Below, piece by piece: positions 17,750 through 26,637 of a DNA stretch of 55,241 bases. The translations under genes and the position numbers were made by a program. The stretch's first letter is position 1; every line of letters begins with the position of its first letter. The notes under the pieces were generated by a model. That model was not told the origin of the DNA, searched no databases, and saw only the letters and a program-made list of their open reading frames with translations. Origin of the DNA: an uncultured Candidatus Actinomarina sp. (GTDB taxonomy: Bacteria > Actinomycetota > Acidimicrobiia > Actinomarinales > Actinomarinaceae); contig CACMQN010000005.1 in NCBI GenBank assembly GCA_902615855.1, positions 72,596 to 127,836 of the forward strand, read 5' to 3'.

Positions 17750-18803
17750 TTGTCAAAACTCTTTCTACAAGGTTACTAACAGACTGCTTTTCTAATTTTG
17801 ATTGTGAAAAATTTATAATCTTAATAATCTCATCTTTTTTTAAATTTCCAATATCTGAGATTTTATTTGATAGGCTTTCTGGCGTTCCATCAAATTTGAA
17901 TTTATCTTTATATTCCTCTGGTAAAAGCTCGTCATAATCAGAATTAGAATAAAAATTAATAAGCCCATATGACATAGTTTCTAGAACAGATTTATCATAA
18001 AAGCCTTTTTCGGTATTGTTAATATGAAAACTAAAATCAGAAATCTCATTTATCAAGTTCTTATGTGGCATACTTCCCAAAAAACTTATATTTTTATGTG
18101 AAGCATATTTTAATTTAATCTTTTCAAAATAAATTTTATCTTCAGATGATAGAGGGCCTCCTATAACAGATAATTTATGACTAGATCCTTTTTGACTACT
18201 GAGAAACCCTGATATTGATTCGTCTATCTTTTTTGATTTAGAAATTCTTGAGATGATTACAAAATTTTTCCCATCGAAACTATTAACTTTTCTATAAAAC
18301 TCATTGAATTTAATTGCATGCCCAATTACATGTAATTTACTTTTGTTATTAAAAAATTTTTTGTAAGGGAATGAATTTTTTGATGCTGTAATAATTTTGT
18401 TGGAATAAATTGACGCTTTCAGCAAAAATAATTTTTTTAAATAATCATTAGGACCTTTATGGGTGTACCAAAATATTGATTTAATTTTTCTGATTTTTAA
18501 TATTGGTGACGAAATTATTATCATCAACGATGACATATGAGATAAGCAAAATTCATACTTATTTGATTTTGTTAATTTGCTGATTATTTTAATAAGATTA
18601 ATTACTTTCGAAATTCTTCCAAGTTCATTATCAACTGAGGTGACAATCACATTTTTTTCTAATTCATCATCACTTCCTTTACTGAGACTAATAACATGTA
18701 CTTCATCAAACTTTTTTGCAAATGCATTTAACCATGATATTGCAAATCCCAGGGACGTATTATTGGAATCTGTAGATATATTTAATACAAGGACTTTTTT
18801 CAT
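17742..18803 (-). CDS. Glycosyltransferase, GT-B (GT4-like)
   Basis: A 353-residue probable glycosyltransferase. The N-terminal Rossmann half starts MKKVLVLNISTDSNN; the C-terminal half has NFVIISRISKSKKIDESISG, LSVIGGPLSSED, ISFLGSMPH and FYDKSVLETMSYGLINFYS, the region that binds the sugar nucleotide in GT4 enzymes. The usual E-x7-E pattern is degenerate, so the family call is by overall pattern. It is the last gene of a four-gene minus-strand unit (21882 down to 17742); its ATG overlaps the stop of the preceding GT gene by four bases. Donor and acceptor unknown. Confidence 0.74.
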   Translation of the reverse strand: MKKVLVLNISTDSNNTSLGFAISWLNAFAKKFDEVHVISLSKGSDDELEKNVIVTSVDNELGRISKVINLIKIISKLTKSNKYEFCLSHMSSLMIIISSPILKIRKIKSIFWYTHKGPNDYLKKLFLLKASIYSNKIITASKNSFPYKKFFNNKSKLHVIGHAIKFNEFYRKVNSFDGKNFVIISRISKSKKIDESISGFLSSQKGSSHKLSVIGGPLSSEDKIYFEKIKLKYASHKNISFLGSMPHKNLINEISDFSFHINNTEKGFYDKSVLETMSYGLINFYSNSDYDELLPEEYKDKFKFDGTPESLSNKISDIGNLKKDEIIKIINFSQSKLEKQSVSNLVERVLTII

Positions 18804-19942
18804 GAATGTTCTTCCTCAAGTAGATCTGTAAAAAGATTTTTATAAAGACTAAAAGTATTAGTTAAGCTATATGTTTCAGTGACGAAATTTTTACCATCTT
18901 CACCTTTTTTAGATGCTGTATTTTTTTCGCTCATAATCTCGTTAATTTTTGATTTAATATTATCTTTCGATACAGGGAGTTCTAATTCATATCCTCTATC
19001 TTCATTTCCTAATAGCTTTTTACATTCCCCAACAGGAGTACAGAGAACAGGTATTCCATAACTCATGGCTTCAAGTAAGGAATGTGGCAACCCCTCATAA
19101 TTCGATGCTTGGACATAAATATCACTATTCAAAAAAATATTATTAATATCATCCCTTTGTAGTTTTCCATGAAAAATTATATTTTCTTTGTAATCAGATT
19201 TTAATGCAATACTTTGAAGTTGGTTTAGCTCAGGCCCATCTCCAATAATATTTAATTTAATTAATGAATTATTTAGATCTGATATTGCGGCAATTATTTT
19301 TTCAATATTTTTATGCGTAACGAGCCTGGATACAATAGTTATGTTAGTTTGATCATTTGTAAATATTTGTGCGCTTTCCTCAGGTATAGTTATTCCATTA
19401 TTAATTGTCTCAATTTTGTTATAAAATCCTAAATTTAAAATAAAATTTTTTAGGTGTTGAGATGGTGTGATAACAACATCAGAGTTTTTAATACTATAGT
19501 TTCGTACTTTCTTTTGAAGTGATATTGAAACTCCATATTTTTTTGATTGAAATTCATCAAAGTTTTCAGATATCTTTCCTTTGTTGTAAGCTCTTTCCCA
19601 AACAGGGTCACCAACAATTTTTCTAATAATCTTTTTTTTCAAAAAGATATTCGCAATTGTGGTCTCTGTACCAAGACCGTTTACAAATATTAAATCTTTA
19701 TTTTTACCTAATTTATAAACAGTGAAAATTGTTTTTAACCACCGGTAGATTATTGGTAAGTTCCTATCAATCCTTTTAACAAAAAATTTATCTTCTATGT
19801 CTAAATTTTTACTATCGGACAAAGTTAAGATATCTATTTCATAATTGAGTTCATTTTGAAAATAATTTGCAATTTTAGGAACAAAAGTAGCAGGTCCACC
19901 AATATCTGGAGGAAATATTCCTACAGTTACTAATACCTTCAT
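18800..19942 (-). CDS. GT4 family glycosyltransferase
   Basis: A 380-residue GT-B enzyme with a clear GT4 signature. The N-terminus MKVLVTVGIFPPDIGGPATF carries the glycine-rich acceptor loop; the C-terminal half has ITIVSRLVTHKNIEKIIAAI, LNIIGDGPELNQL, IIFHGKLQRDDI and NYEGLPHSLLEAMSYGIPVL, including the EGLPxxxLEAM nucleotide-sugar site. It lies 7 bases after the epimerase gene at 19950-20906 and overlaps the next GT gene by four bases. It probably elongates the repeat unit of the island's polymer; sugar specificity cannot be read. Confidence 0.87.
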   Translation of the reverse strand: MKVLVTVGIFPPDIGGPATFVPKIANYFQNELNYEIDILTLSDSKNLDIEDKFFVKRIDRNLPIIYRWLKTIFTVYKLGKNKDLIFVNGLGTETTIANIFLKKKIIRKIVGDPVWERAYNKGKISENFDEFQSKKYGVSISLQKKVRNYSIKNSDVVITPSQHLKNFILNLGFYNKIETINNGITIPEESAQIFTNDQTNITIVSRLVTHKNIEKIIAAISDLNNSLIKLNIIGDGPELNQLQSIALKSDYKENIIFHGKLQRDDINNIFLNSDIYVQASNYEGLPHSLLEAMSYGIPVLCTPVGECKKLLGNEDRGYELELPVSKDNIKSKINEIMSEKNTASKKGEDGKNFVTETYSLTNTFSLYKNLFTDLLEEEHS

Positions 19943-19949
19943 AATTTAA

Positions 19950-20906
19950 TTAATCTTGTCTTTTGGATTCCACAATTTCTTTAATCATTGTTTGGATATC
20001 GTAACTAGGTTTAATTCCGGTTGCTTTCACAATTTTATCTATATTGGGTGTGCGCCTTGTAGGATCTTCAAACTTATCACCAAACACATCTTTATGACTT
20101 AAAAACTTAATTTTTGAATTTGAATTAGATGTATCAATTATCAGTTGAGCTAAGTTCTTTATCGATATTTCTTCGGTTTGACCAATATTATATATTTCTC
20201 CAAAACTTTCTAACTCAGCTAGTTTCAAAAAGTAGTCAATCACATCTCCCACCCAGGTAAATGATCTCGTTTGAGATCCGTCACCATGGATAACTATATC
20301 CTCATCTTTTAATGCAGATTCTACAAATCTTGGTACAACCATTCCATAATCAGAAACCTGATTTGTACCTATTGTATTGAAAAGCCTTACTATTATTGGT
20401 TTAAGATTACCGGCTTCGAATTCAGATAGAGCTAAGAATTCATCAATCATTTTTGATACAGCGTATGACCATCTGAGTTTTGTTGTAGGTCCAATCAAAC
20501 TTTTTGTCTCTTCATCCCAACTTTCTTCTTTAGAAGTTCCATAAATCTCTGAAGTAGAAGTTATTAATACAGGTATATTATTTTCTTTACATGCTTCAAA
20601 GACAATATGAGTTCCTTGAATATTTGTTAGTAATGAATCACTCAAATTATCCATTATGTATTGAACGCCTACTCCAGCTGCGAGATGAAAGCAAAAATCA
20701 TACCCCTTAAATTGACTTTCTAAATCATTAATATCTTCAAGTTTTGATTCAATGAGATGTACTTTTGAGGAGTCATGAAGGTTTTCCTTCTTTCCGGTTG
20801 AAAAATCATCAATTATAAGTATTTCTTGAGCACCATCATCTAATAATCTTTTTACAAGGTTTGAACCAATGAAACCTGCACCACCTGTGACGATTACTTT
20901 ATTCAT
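19950..20906 (-). CDS. NAD-dependent sugar epimerase/dehydratase (extended SDR)
   Basis: Extended SDR of 318 residues acting on a nucleotide sugar. GGAGFIGSNLVKRLL gives the NAD-binding fold, HLAAGVGVQYIMDN the substrate loop, TSTSEIYGTSKEESW and RWSYAVSKMIDEF the catalytic Thr/Ser and YxxxK, followed by RLFNTIGTNQVSDYGMVVPR and GDGSQTRSFTWVGDV. The pattern fits UDP-glucose/UDP-glucuronate 4-epimerase-like enzymes. An upstream in-frame start at 21005 would overlap the neighbour by over 100 bases and add unrelated sequence; ATG 20906 is chosen, overlapping the preceding gene by 8 bases. Confidence 0.8.
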   Translation of the reverse strand: MNKVIVTGGAGFIGSNLVKRLLDDGAQEILIIDDFSTGKKENLHDSSKVHLIESKLEDINDLESQFKGYDFCFHLAAGVGVQYIMDNLSDSLLTNIQGTHIVFEACKENNIPVLITSTSEIYGTSKEESWDEETKSLIGPTTKLRWSYAVSKMIDEFLALSEFEAGNLKPIIVRLFNTIGTNQVSDYGMVVPRFVESALKDEDIVIHGDGSQTRSFTWVGDVIDYFLKLAELESFGEIYNIGQTEEISIKNLAQLIIDTSNSNSKIKFLSHKDVFGDKFEDPTRRTPNIDKIVKATGIKPSYDIQTMIKEIVESKRQD

Positions 20907-21882
20907 TGACGTATACCAAATCTTTGAGATAGTCTTCATTTTCCATGTACCATGAAACTGTTTTTTCGATACCCTCTTGTATTTTAGTTGTTGGCTCCCA
21001 TCCAATAGCCTCGTTTATTTTTTCTAAGTTTGGACGAACCACATCAGGATCTTTATATGCACGTTCTAAGTTTTCAATATTTGCTTTTTTTCCAGAGAAT
21101 TCTTCAATTAATTTTATGACTTCGTTGAGTGAAACTGTGATATTAGATCCAACATTGAAAGTATGTGAATCTTCTAAACCTGACATTCTTGTGAGTGCAT
21201 CGACAACATCTTCAATGTATGTAAAAGATCTTTGCTGTTCTCCATTTCCAAAAACTTTTACTTTTTCTTCATTAATTATCCAATGTATAAATCTTAAAAT
21301 CGACATATCTGGCCTTCCATATGGTCCATATACTGTAAAAAATCTAGAAATTATTAAGTTTGTATTTGTGTCTTCAAGAATTATTTTTGTCAAAGATTCC
21401 CCCGATAGTTTTGTACTTGCGTAAACAGAAGGCGGTTTTATTTTTTCATCTTTCTCTTCAACCATTAAATTCTCACCACTGTCTCCATAAATTGAAGATG
21501 TTGATGCAAGAATTATTTCAGGAATCTCTATTTCTTTACAAAAATTAGCAACATTGGCAGATGCGTATGTATTATCCTCTATGTAACTTTGTGGATCTAA
21601 AAAACTTTGTCTTACTCCTGCTCTTGCCGCCATATGGTAAATTGTCGATATTTCATATTTCTTTATTTCGTTAAGACTATCCTCTTGACTTAAATTGTTA
21701 TTAAAAAATGTAAAGTTATTATTTTTATCTAATTTTTCAAGTCTTTTTTGCTTTAGTTTTACATCATATGCTGAATTTAAAGAGTCAATACCTATTACCT
21801 GTAAATCTGTCTCTAATAGAGAATTTGATAGATGAAAACCAATAAAGCCGGAACAGCCTGTAACTACAACTTTTTTATCCAC
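20899..21882 (-). CDS. UDP-glucuronate 4-epimerase-like SDR
   Basis: A 327-residue extended SDR. TGCSGFIGFHLSNSLL binds NAD; GIDSLNSAYDVKLKQKRL is the loop typical of the UDP-glucuronate 4-epimerase (CapI/GAE) branch; ARAGVRQSFLDPQSYIEDN, ASTSSIYGDSGE, PPSVYASTKLSGESL (YxxxK) and GPYGRPDMSILRF follow in the family order. It would interconvert UDP-GlcA and UDP-GalA, using the product of the dehydrogenase at 15.6 kb. The start is GTG 21882, with TAGCAT seven bases upstream, a leaderless-type arrangement. It is the first gene of the minus-strand unit running to 17742. Confidence 0.82.
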   Translation of the reverse strand: MDKKVVVTGCSGFIGFHLSNSLLETDLQVIGIDSLNSAYDVKLKQKRLEKLDKNNNFTFFNNNLSQEDSLNEIKKYEISTIYHMAARAGVRQSFLDPQSYIEDNTYASANVANFCKEIEIPEIILASTSSIYGDSGENLMVEEKDEKIKPPSVYASTKLSGESLTKIILEDTNTNLIISRFFTVYGPYGRPDMSILRFIHWIINEEKVKVFGNGEQQRSFTYIEDVVDALTRMSGLEDSHTFNVGSNITVSLNEVIKLIEEFSGKKANIENLERAYKDPDVVRPNLEKINEAIGWEPTTKIQEGIEKTVSWYMENEDYLKDLVYVNE

Positions 21883-21965
21883 TTAATACATGCTAACAAA
21901 ACTAATTATTATTCTTTAAAAAGATTTAAATACTATTTATAAGTATTTATTGGTTATTATCTTTA

Positions 21966-23165
21966 ATGATGGGGGTTAAAAATAAATAGGCTTAAAAGTT
22001 TTTCGCCTTTATATCTTTTATTTTTTATTTCAGTCATTCCTCACTTCGACATTATTCCAGGAATTGTTCATACCGATGACTTGCCAATTTTATTATTTTT
22101 TTCATTAGCAATGTATCTTCTTTTTAATATTGAAAATGTCTCCTTAAAAATTGAAAAATACATGTATTTTGTATTTTTTATTTTTTATCTAATAATTCAA
22201 AATTTTTTTGTGAATGGTGAATTTTTGCATTCTGAAATCCTGCGATTTGGATTTTATCTTTTTTTATTTATATTTATATCACTTTTAGGTGAAAAAAATT
22301 ATATAAATACTTTTCCTTTCTACTTATTTTTGTTTTTTAAGTTCGTTTTCAATTCTTTCATATTTATTTTCGATAAATCTTGGCAAAGATGTCTACCAGA
22401 CTTGGAATATTGGAATTAATTTAAGTGATATTGAATATATCAAAGGACGAACAAATGGATTTCAGGCGGGGGGGCCAAACAGTTTTGCTGATTTGATTAC
22501 CGTGACAGGAATATATTCAATGTTCAGGATGGAAAGTAATTATTTACGTGTAATAATTCCATTCTCAATTGTTGGATGTTTCTTTACATATTCTCGGTTT
22601 TCTCTAATTGTTTTGGTTTTATTTATATTTTTTAGAATCATGCTTCATGATAAAAAACTAAATACGGTTTTATTATTAATTGGCTCTTTATTGATATGTG
22701 TAAATTTTGGTTTAATAGATAGATTCATTCAAGATGATAACAGCGGTATCCAAGACAGAGTTGAAATGCAATCAGGAACATTACAATATGTTTCAGAAGA
22801 TTCAATTATCAATAATATTTTTGGAAGAGGGTATGATAATTTCATAATAAAAGGAAATGAGGTACTTGATTCCAAAAACTTTGATGATAATCCTTTTTTC
22901 TTATGGTCCTCACAATTCATATTTATTCATACTCCTAAATTACGGGATTGTTGGCCTGTTTTTGTACGGATTAATTTTCAAGGATCTTATATTAAGTCTT
23001 TTTAAATTAAGAGATTTAACAAACTACTCACCAAATCTTATGGCAATTATGGCATTTCTGTTATTGAGTTTATCAAGTGATTTATTACAAAATCACTCTG
23101 TATCTTGGTTTTTTTACTTTAGCTACTTTCTATATCTTAATGAAAAGGAGAATTCTACATTTTGA
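21966..23165 (+). pseudogene. wzy-like polysaccharide polymerase, interrupted by three frameshifts
   Basis: Three open segments in different frames together give one coherent membrane protein of about 398 residues. Each switch is repaired by removing one base from a homopolymer: G5 at 21971-21975 just after the ATG pair, T6 at 22333-22338, and T6 at 22894-22899. The repaired sequence joins hydrophobic segments to KGRTNGFQAGGPNSF, then TYSRFSLIVLVLF, GRGYDNFIIKGNEVLD and NPFSYGPHNSYLFILLNYG, a Wzy/WaaL-like layout. It resembles the intact polymerase at 9538 but lacks the LamG-like insertion. Neighbouring genes are mostly open, so this is either real decay, phase variation or clustered base-calling error. 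A seven-G run at 22468-22474 lies in the gene but keeps frame. Confidence 0.75.
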
Positions 23166-23195
23166 AATACTGTTTTATTAGAAAACTCAAACATA

Positions 23196-23201
23196 TACTA
23201 T
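23196..23201 (+). promoter_or_regulatory. TACTAT -10-like box, leaderless type
   Basis: TACTAT lies seven bases before the ATG at 23209, so transcription would begin at or beside the start codon. The 43 bases between the broken polymerase gene and this ATG contain no Shine-Dalgarno sequence. It would drive the sugar-nucleotide unit 23209-27797. Confidence 0.4.
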
Positions 23202-23208
23202 ATTTAAG

Positions 23209-24141
23209 ATGAAAATTTTAGTTGTAGGTGGTGCCGGATATGTTGGAGGAGGAATCGTTGATAAGCTTTCTCAGGAACATGAAGTTACTGTTTACGATTC
23301 ATTGATTTATGAAACATCTTATCGAAAAAAAGTAAATTTTATTCTTGGAGACATAAGGGATACAACAAAATTAAATGGTATTTTAAATAACTTTGATGTT
23401 GTTGTTTGGCTTGCAGCGTTAGTTGGTGATGGTGCGTGTGCCATTAATCCAGACCTAACCTTTGAAATTAATTCTGAAAGTGTGAAAAATCTTGTTGAAA
23501 ATTTTGATAACAGAATAATATTTTTGTCGACTTGTTCGGTTTATGGGGCTCAAGACGGAGTTCTAACAGAGGCTTCCGATACAAATCCATTATCTGAATA
23601 CGCATCATCTAAATTAAAAGCAGAAGAATATCTGCAAAATGCAAATGCATTAATTTTTAGGCTTGGAACTTTATTTGGGATAAGTGATGAATTTTCGAGA
23701 GTACGTCTTGATTTAGTAGTAAATGTTCTTACAGCAAAAGCACTTATAGATAAAAAAATTAGTGTTTATGGCGGTGAGCAGTGGAGGCCCCTCCTTCATG
23801 TAAATGACGTTTCAAATGCAATAAGTCACTGTCTAAACACTGATGTAAGTGGTATTTACAATCTTCATCACAAGAACTATAGAATCATCGATATAGCAAG
23901 AGAGATAGAAAATAAAGTAAAAGATGTTGAAGTAGAAGTGACTCCCATGAGCTTTGAGGATGCTAGAAACTATCAGGTATCAAGTCAAAAATTATTGGAT
24001 GAAACAGGATTTGTAGCTTCAATAGAGCTTATCAATGGAGTTAATGAGATATATGATTTAATTTTTCATAACAGGATAAAGGACATAACAGATCCTAGGT
24101 ATTCAAATCAGAACTTTTTGCAGAAGTTTGGTGTATCTTGA
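23209..24141 (+). CDS. NAD-dependent nucleotide-sugar epimerase/dehydratase
   Basis: Extended SDR of 310 residues. GGAGYVGGGIVDKL binds NAD(P); WLAALVGDGACAINP is the substrate loop; FLSTCSVYGAQDG and SEYASSKLKAEEYL carry the Ser/Tyr/Lys catalytic set; FRLGTLFGISDEFSRVRLD and EQWRPLLHVNDVSNAI follow. It leads a plus-strand unit with an RmlC-like cupin, an RmlD-like reductase, a WecB-like epimerase and a GT, each coupled by overlap. This company suggests a step in making a deoxy- or amino-deoxy sugar; the precise reaction (4,6-dehydration, epimerisation or reduction) is not decided by sequence. Confidence 0.8.
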   Translation: MKILVVGGAGYVGGGIVDKLSQEHEVTVYDSLIYETSYRKKVNFILGDIRDTTKLNGILNNFDVVVWLAALVGDGACAINPDLTFEINSESVKNLVENFDNRIIFLSTCSVYGAQDGVLTEASDTNPLSEYASSKLKAEEYLQNANALIFRLGTLFGISDEFSRVRLDLVVNVLTAKALIDKKISVYGGEQWRPLLHVNDVSNAISHCLNTDVSGIYNLHHKNYRIIDIAREIENKVKDVEVEVTPMSFEDARNYQVSSQKLLDETGFVASIELINGVNEIYDLIFHNRIKDITDPRYSNQNFLQKFGVS

Positions 24142-24584
24142 ACCTAGAAAGATATGAAAGAGGGTTTTCTGAAGACCACAGAGGAAATGTTGAGTTTTTT
24201 AATGAATTAAACCTTAGTGATTACAAAAGATTTTATACAGTAACAAATCCAAAAATAGGAACTGTGAGAGCATGGCACGGTCATAAAAATGAAAAAAAAC
24301 TTATCAAAGTATTATCAGGCAAGTTTTTGGTCGGTGTAATAAAAATAGATGATTGGGAAAATCCAGATAAGACAATTTATCCAGAAATGGTCGAAATGGA
24401 TATAAATTCAGACTTATTATCCATTCCAGAGGGTTATGCAAATGGAGCCATGAACCTTGAAGAAAATAGTAAAATAATGTATTTTTCTTCTTCAACTCTA
24501 GAAGACTCTCTAAATGATGATTACAGATTTGATTCAAAATATTGGGATCCGTGGACAAGCAATGGAGGTGAACTGTTTGAGTAA
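24138..24584 (+). CDS. RmlC-like sugar epimerase (cupin)
   Basis: A 148-residue single-domain cupin of the dTDP-4-dehydrorhamnose 3,5-epimerase-like group. GTVRAWHGHKNEKKLIKVLS carries the cupin-strand histidines, followed by GKFLVGVIKIDDWENP, SIPEGYANGAMNLEEN and MYFSSSTLEDSLNDDYRFD, ending in YWDPWTS. It would epimerise C3/C5 of a 4-keto sugar nucleotide. The start is TTG 24138, overlapping the SDR stop by four bases (TTGA); the 3' end overlaps the rmlD-like gene by 8 bases. It is shorter than RmlC proper (about 180) and closer to the stand-alone WxcM/FdtA-like cupins. Confidence 0.82.
   Translation: MNLERYERGFSEDHRGNVEFFNELNLSDYKRFYTVTNPKIGTVRAWHGHKNEKKLIKVLSGKFLVGVIKIDDWENPDKTIYPEMVEMDINSDLLSIPEGYANGAMNLEENSKIMYFSSSTLEDSLNDDYRFDSKYWDPWTSNGGELFE
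24564..24568 (+). promoter_or_regulatory. Shine-Dalgarno GGAGG deciding the rmlD-like start
   Basis: GGAGG lies eight bases before TTG 24577, inside the end of the cupin gene. This places the true translation start of the rmlD-like gene at 24577, in a frame that is broken after 24670. It supports reading the region as one interrupted gene and not as a short gene starting near 24704. Confidence 0.55.
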
Positions 24585-25483
24585 CCTTCTTATACTTGGC
24601 TCAACAGGTATGTTAGGAAAAATGGTTTCTTTAGTTTTTTCTGATTATTCCAAAGATAATCTTTTTTTTTACATCACGTTCTGAAAATAAATTTATTAGT
24701 GAATTGAATGGTGAAAAGATTAATTTTGATCCTACCAAAGATAACTTTGATGATTTATGTAAATTAACAAATCCTAGTTTTGTCATAAATTGTATCGGAG
24801 CAATAAAGCCAACTATCTCCGAAACAAAAGAATCAATTAGCAATGCAATATCTATAAACTCCTTTTTTCCACTAACAATTGCGAAAGCAAGTTTGGATTT
24901 TAATTTCAGCTACATTCAAATTGGAACAGATTGTGTATTTTCTGGATTAGAAGGAGAATATATTGAAACATCTATGACAGATGCGACAGATGTGTATGGT
25001 AAAACCAAAATTGTTGGAGAGGTTTCTAGTAATAATAAAACCTTGTTGCGTTCGAGTATTGTTGGACCTGAAACTGGGAGTGGAAGGTCACTTCTTAACT
25101 GGTTTTTAAGGACAGATGAATCAGTAGTTAATGGATTTACAGATCATGAATGGAATGGGATAACAACATTAAACTTTGCAAAAATTGTATTAGGTATTAT
25201 AGAGAGCGAACAAACTCAAATTAAATTGCAACACATAGTGCCAAGTGACAAAGTTAATAAGTATGAGTTGTTAAATCTTTTTAAAGAATATTTCACAAAA
25301 GATATAGAAATTAACAATGTTTTATCAGACAACAAAGTTGATAGAACATTAAAGACATTGGATTCAAAAGCTAACCAAGAACTTTGGGCATTAGGTGGAT
25401 ACAAAGAAATTCCATCTATAAGAGACAATATATCTGAATTAGCTGAATATGAAGGAACTAAAAAGATATTGGAATTTGTATGA
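24577..25483 (+). pseudogene. RmlD-like NDP-sugar reductase, frameshifted at a T9 run
   Basis: From TTG 24577 the frame reads LILGSTGMLGKMVSLVFSD, the NAD(P)-binding start of RmlD-like reductases, then hits TGA after a run of nine T (24662-24670). Removing one T joins it to SRSENKFISELNGEKINFD and the rest of the protein: FVINCIGAIKPTISETKES, YIQIGTDCVFSGLEGEYIE, DVYGKTKIVGE (catalytic YxxxK) and LRSSIVGPETGSGRSLLNW. The repaired length is about 301 residues, normal for the family. The downstream part alone (from TTG 24704) lacks the cofactor-binding motif. It may be a true mutation, a slippage-tolerant gene, or a base-call error. It overlaps the WecB-like gene by four bases (ATGA). Confidence 0.72.
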
Positions 25484-26637
25484 AAGACCTTGGAATCATT
25501 CTAGGAATTAGACCTGATGTTATAAGGGCAAGTAAAATTATCAGACTTTTGTCTGAAAATAAGAATATAACGTATGATTTCATATGGTCTGGCCAGCATT
25601 ATTCCGAGAATATGAAAGATGTTTTCTTTAAACAACTTAATGTTCCAAAACCTGATGTTGAATTTGAAATAGATACTACTAACGATGCATCAACAGTTTC
25701 ATCAGTGATTAAAAATACATTCAATCACTTAGAAAACAATAAGTATCAAGCTGTTGTTTTTCTTGGTGATACAAATACGGTCATGGGTAGTATTGGAGCA
25801 GCACAGCACAATATCCCAATTGTTCATATTGAAGGATGTATGCGTTCATACGATTGGAGAATGCCTGAAGAAAAATACAGAAAAACCATAGATCACTTGT
25901 CAGACAGGATATATGCTTATCTTGATTCATACAAGACGCAAGGTCTAAATGAGGGAATTTCTGAAGATATAATAAAAGTAACTGGGAACCCTATAGTTGA
26001 TATTATTCAAGAAAATCAAAATATTTTTGATTCGGGACATGAAAGCTTAGATAACAATGTTTTAAATTTTATTGGAAAAAACGAATTCTTATTAGCAACA
26101 TCTCATAGGAGAGAGAATATATTAAACATCGATTCTCTTAACAATATTGTAAATCTATTTAATTCTTCTGATATGAAAATAGTATTTCCTGCAGGATACA
26201 AAACTCAAGAAATGCTTAAAGCATATGATCTAAAACCCAATTCGAACGTTTTGATGATTGACCCGTTAGGGTATCTTGAATTTATGTATCTTCTTAAGAA
26301 CTCAACCTTTGTAATGAGTGACTCAGGAACAGTAGTTGAAGAGGCATGCATTATGAATGTACCTTCTATTCAAATGAGATACTCAACAGAGCGTCCAGAG
26401 GTATATGATGTTAATGCTTCTATAAAATTTGATCCATCTGAGAAGATAAGTGACTTTCAAAGTTACTTAGATAAGGCTATGAAGTTGGTTGATACAAAAT
26501 GGGCTCAACCATTCGGTGATGGGAAAGCATCTGATAATATTGTTGACGACCTTGTGGAATTATCAGAATCAAACAGTTTTCATAAACACAATAAAGAAAA
26601 TTATCCATTTGACATTTCAAATTCATTTAAAGAATGA
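25480..26637 (+). CDS. WecB-like UDP-N-acetylglucosamine 2-epimerase, divergent
   Basis: A 385-residue GT-B-fold epimerase of the non-hydrolysing UDP-GlcNAc 2-epimerase type. Recognisable blocks are GIRPDVIRASKIIRLL (usually GTRPE.IK), VFLGDTNTVMGSIGAA, HIEGCMRSYDWRMPEEKYRK, VTGNPIVDIIQ, SHRRENI and MSDSGTVVEEACIMNVP. The sequence departs from the housekeeping form seen at 36759, which suggests a different substrate, for example the L-sugar 2-epimerisation seen in FnlC/WbjD. It is coupled upstream to the rmlD-like gene and downstream to a GT, each by an ATGA overlap. Substrate assignment is inference. Confidence 0.82.
   Translation: MKDLGIILGIRPDVIRASKIIRLLSENKNITYDFIWSGQHYSENMKDVFFKQLNVPKPDVEFEIDTTNDASTVSSVIKNTFNHLENNKYQAVVFLGDTNTVMGSIGAAQHNIPIVHIEGCMRSYDWRMPEEKYRKTIDHLSDRIYAYLDSYKTQGLNEGISEDIIKVTGNPIVDIIQENQNIFDSGHESLDNNVLNFIGKNEFLLATSHRRENILNIDSLNNIVNLFNSSDMKIVFPAGYKTQEMLKAYDLKPNSNVLMIDPLGYLEFMYLLKNSTFVMSDSGTVVEEACIMNVPSIQMRYSTERPEVYDVNASIKFDPSEKISDFQSYLDKAMKLVDTKWAQPFGDGKASDNIVDDLVELSESNSFHKHNKENYPFDISNSFKE

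Noticed and set aside
20945-21424. 159-codon plus-strand open frame opposite the epimerase genes
   Set aside because: It is antisense to two clear SDR genes, has no recognisable domain and mirrors their codon structure; the same applies to the other short antisense frames in the window.
22468-22474. Seven-G run as a frameshift or phase-variation site
   Set aside because: The frame is coherent on both sides (FQAGGPNSF matches the motif of the polymerase at 9.5 kb), so this run is not interrupted in this copy, although it could vary in others.
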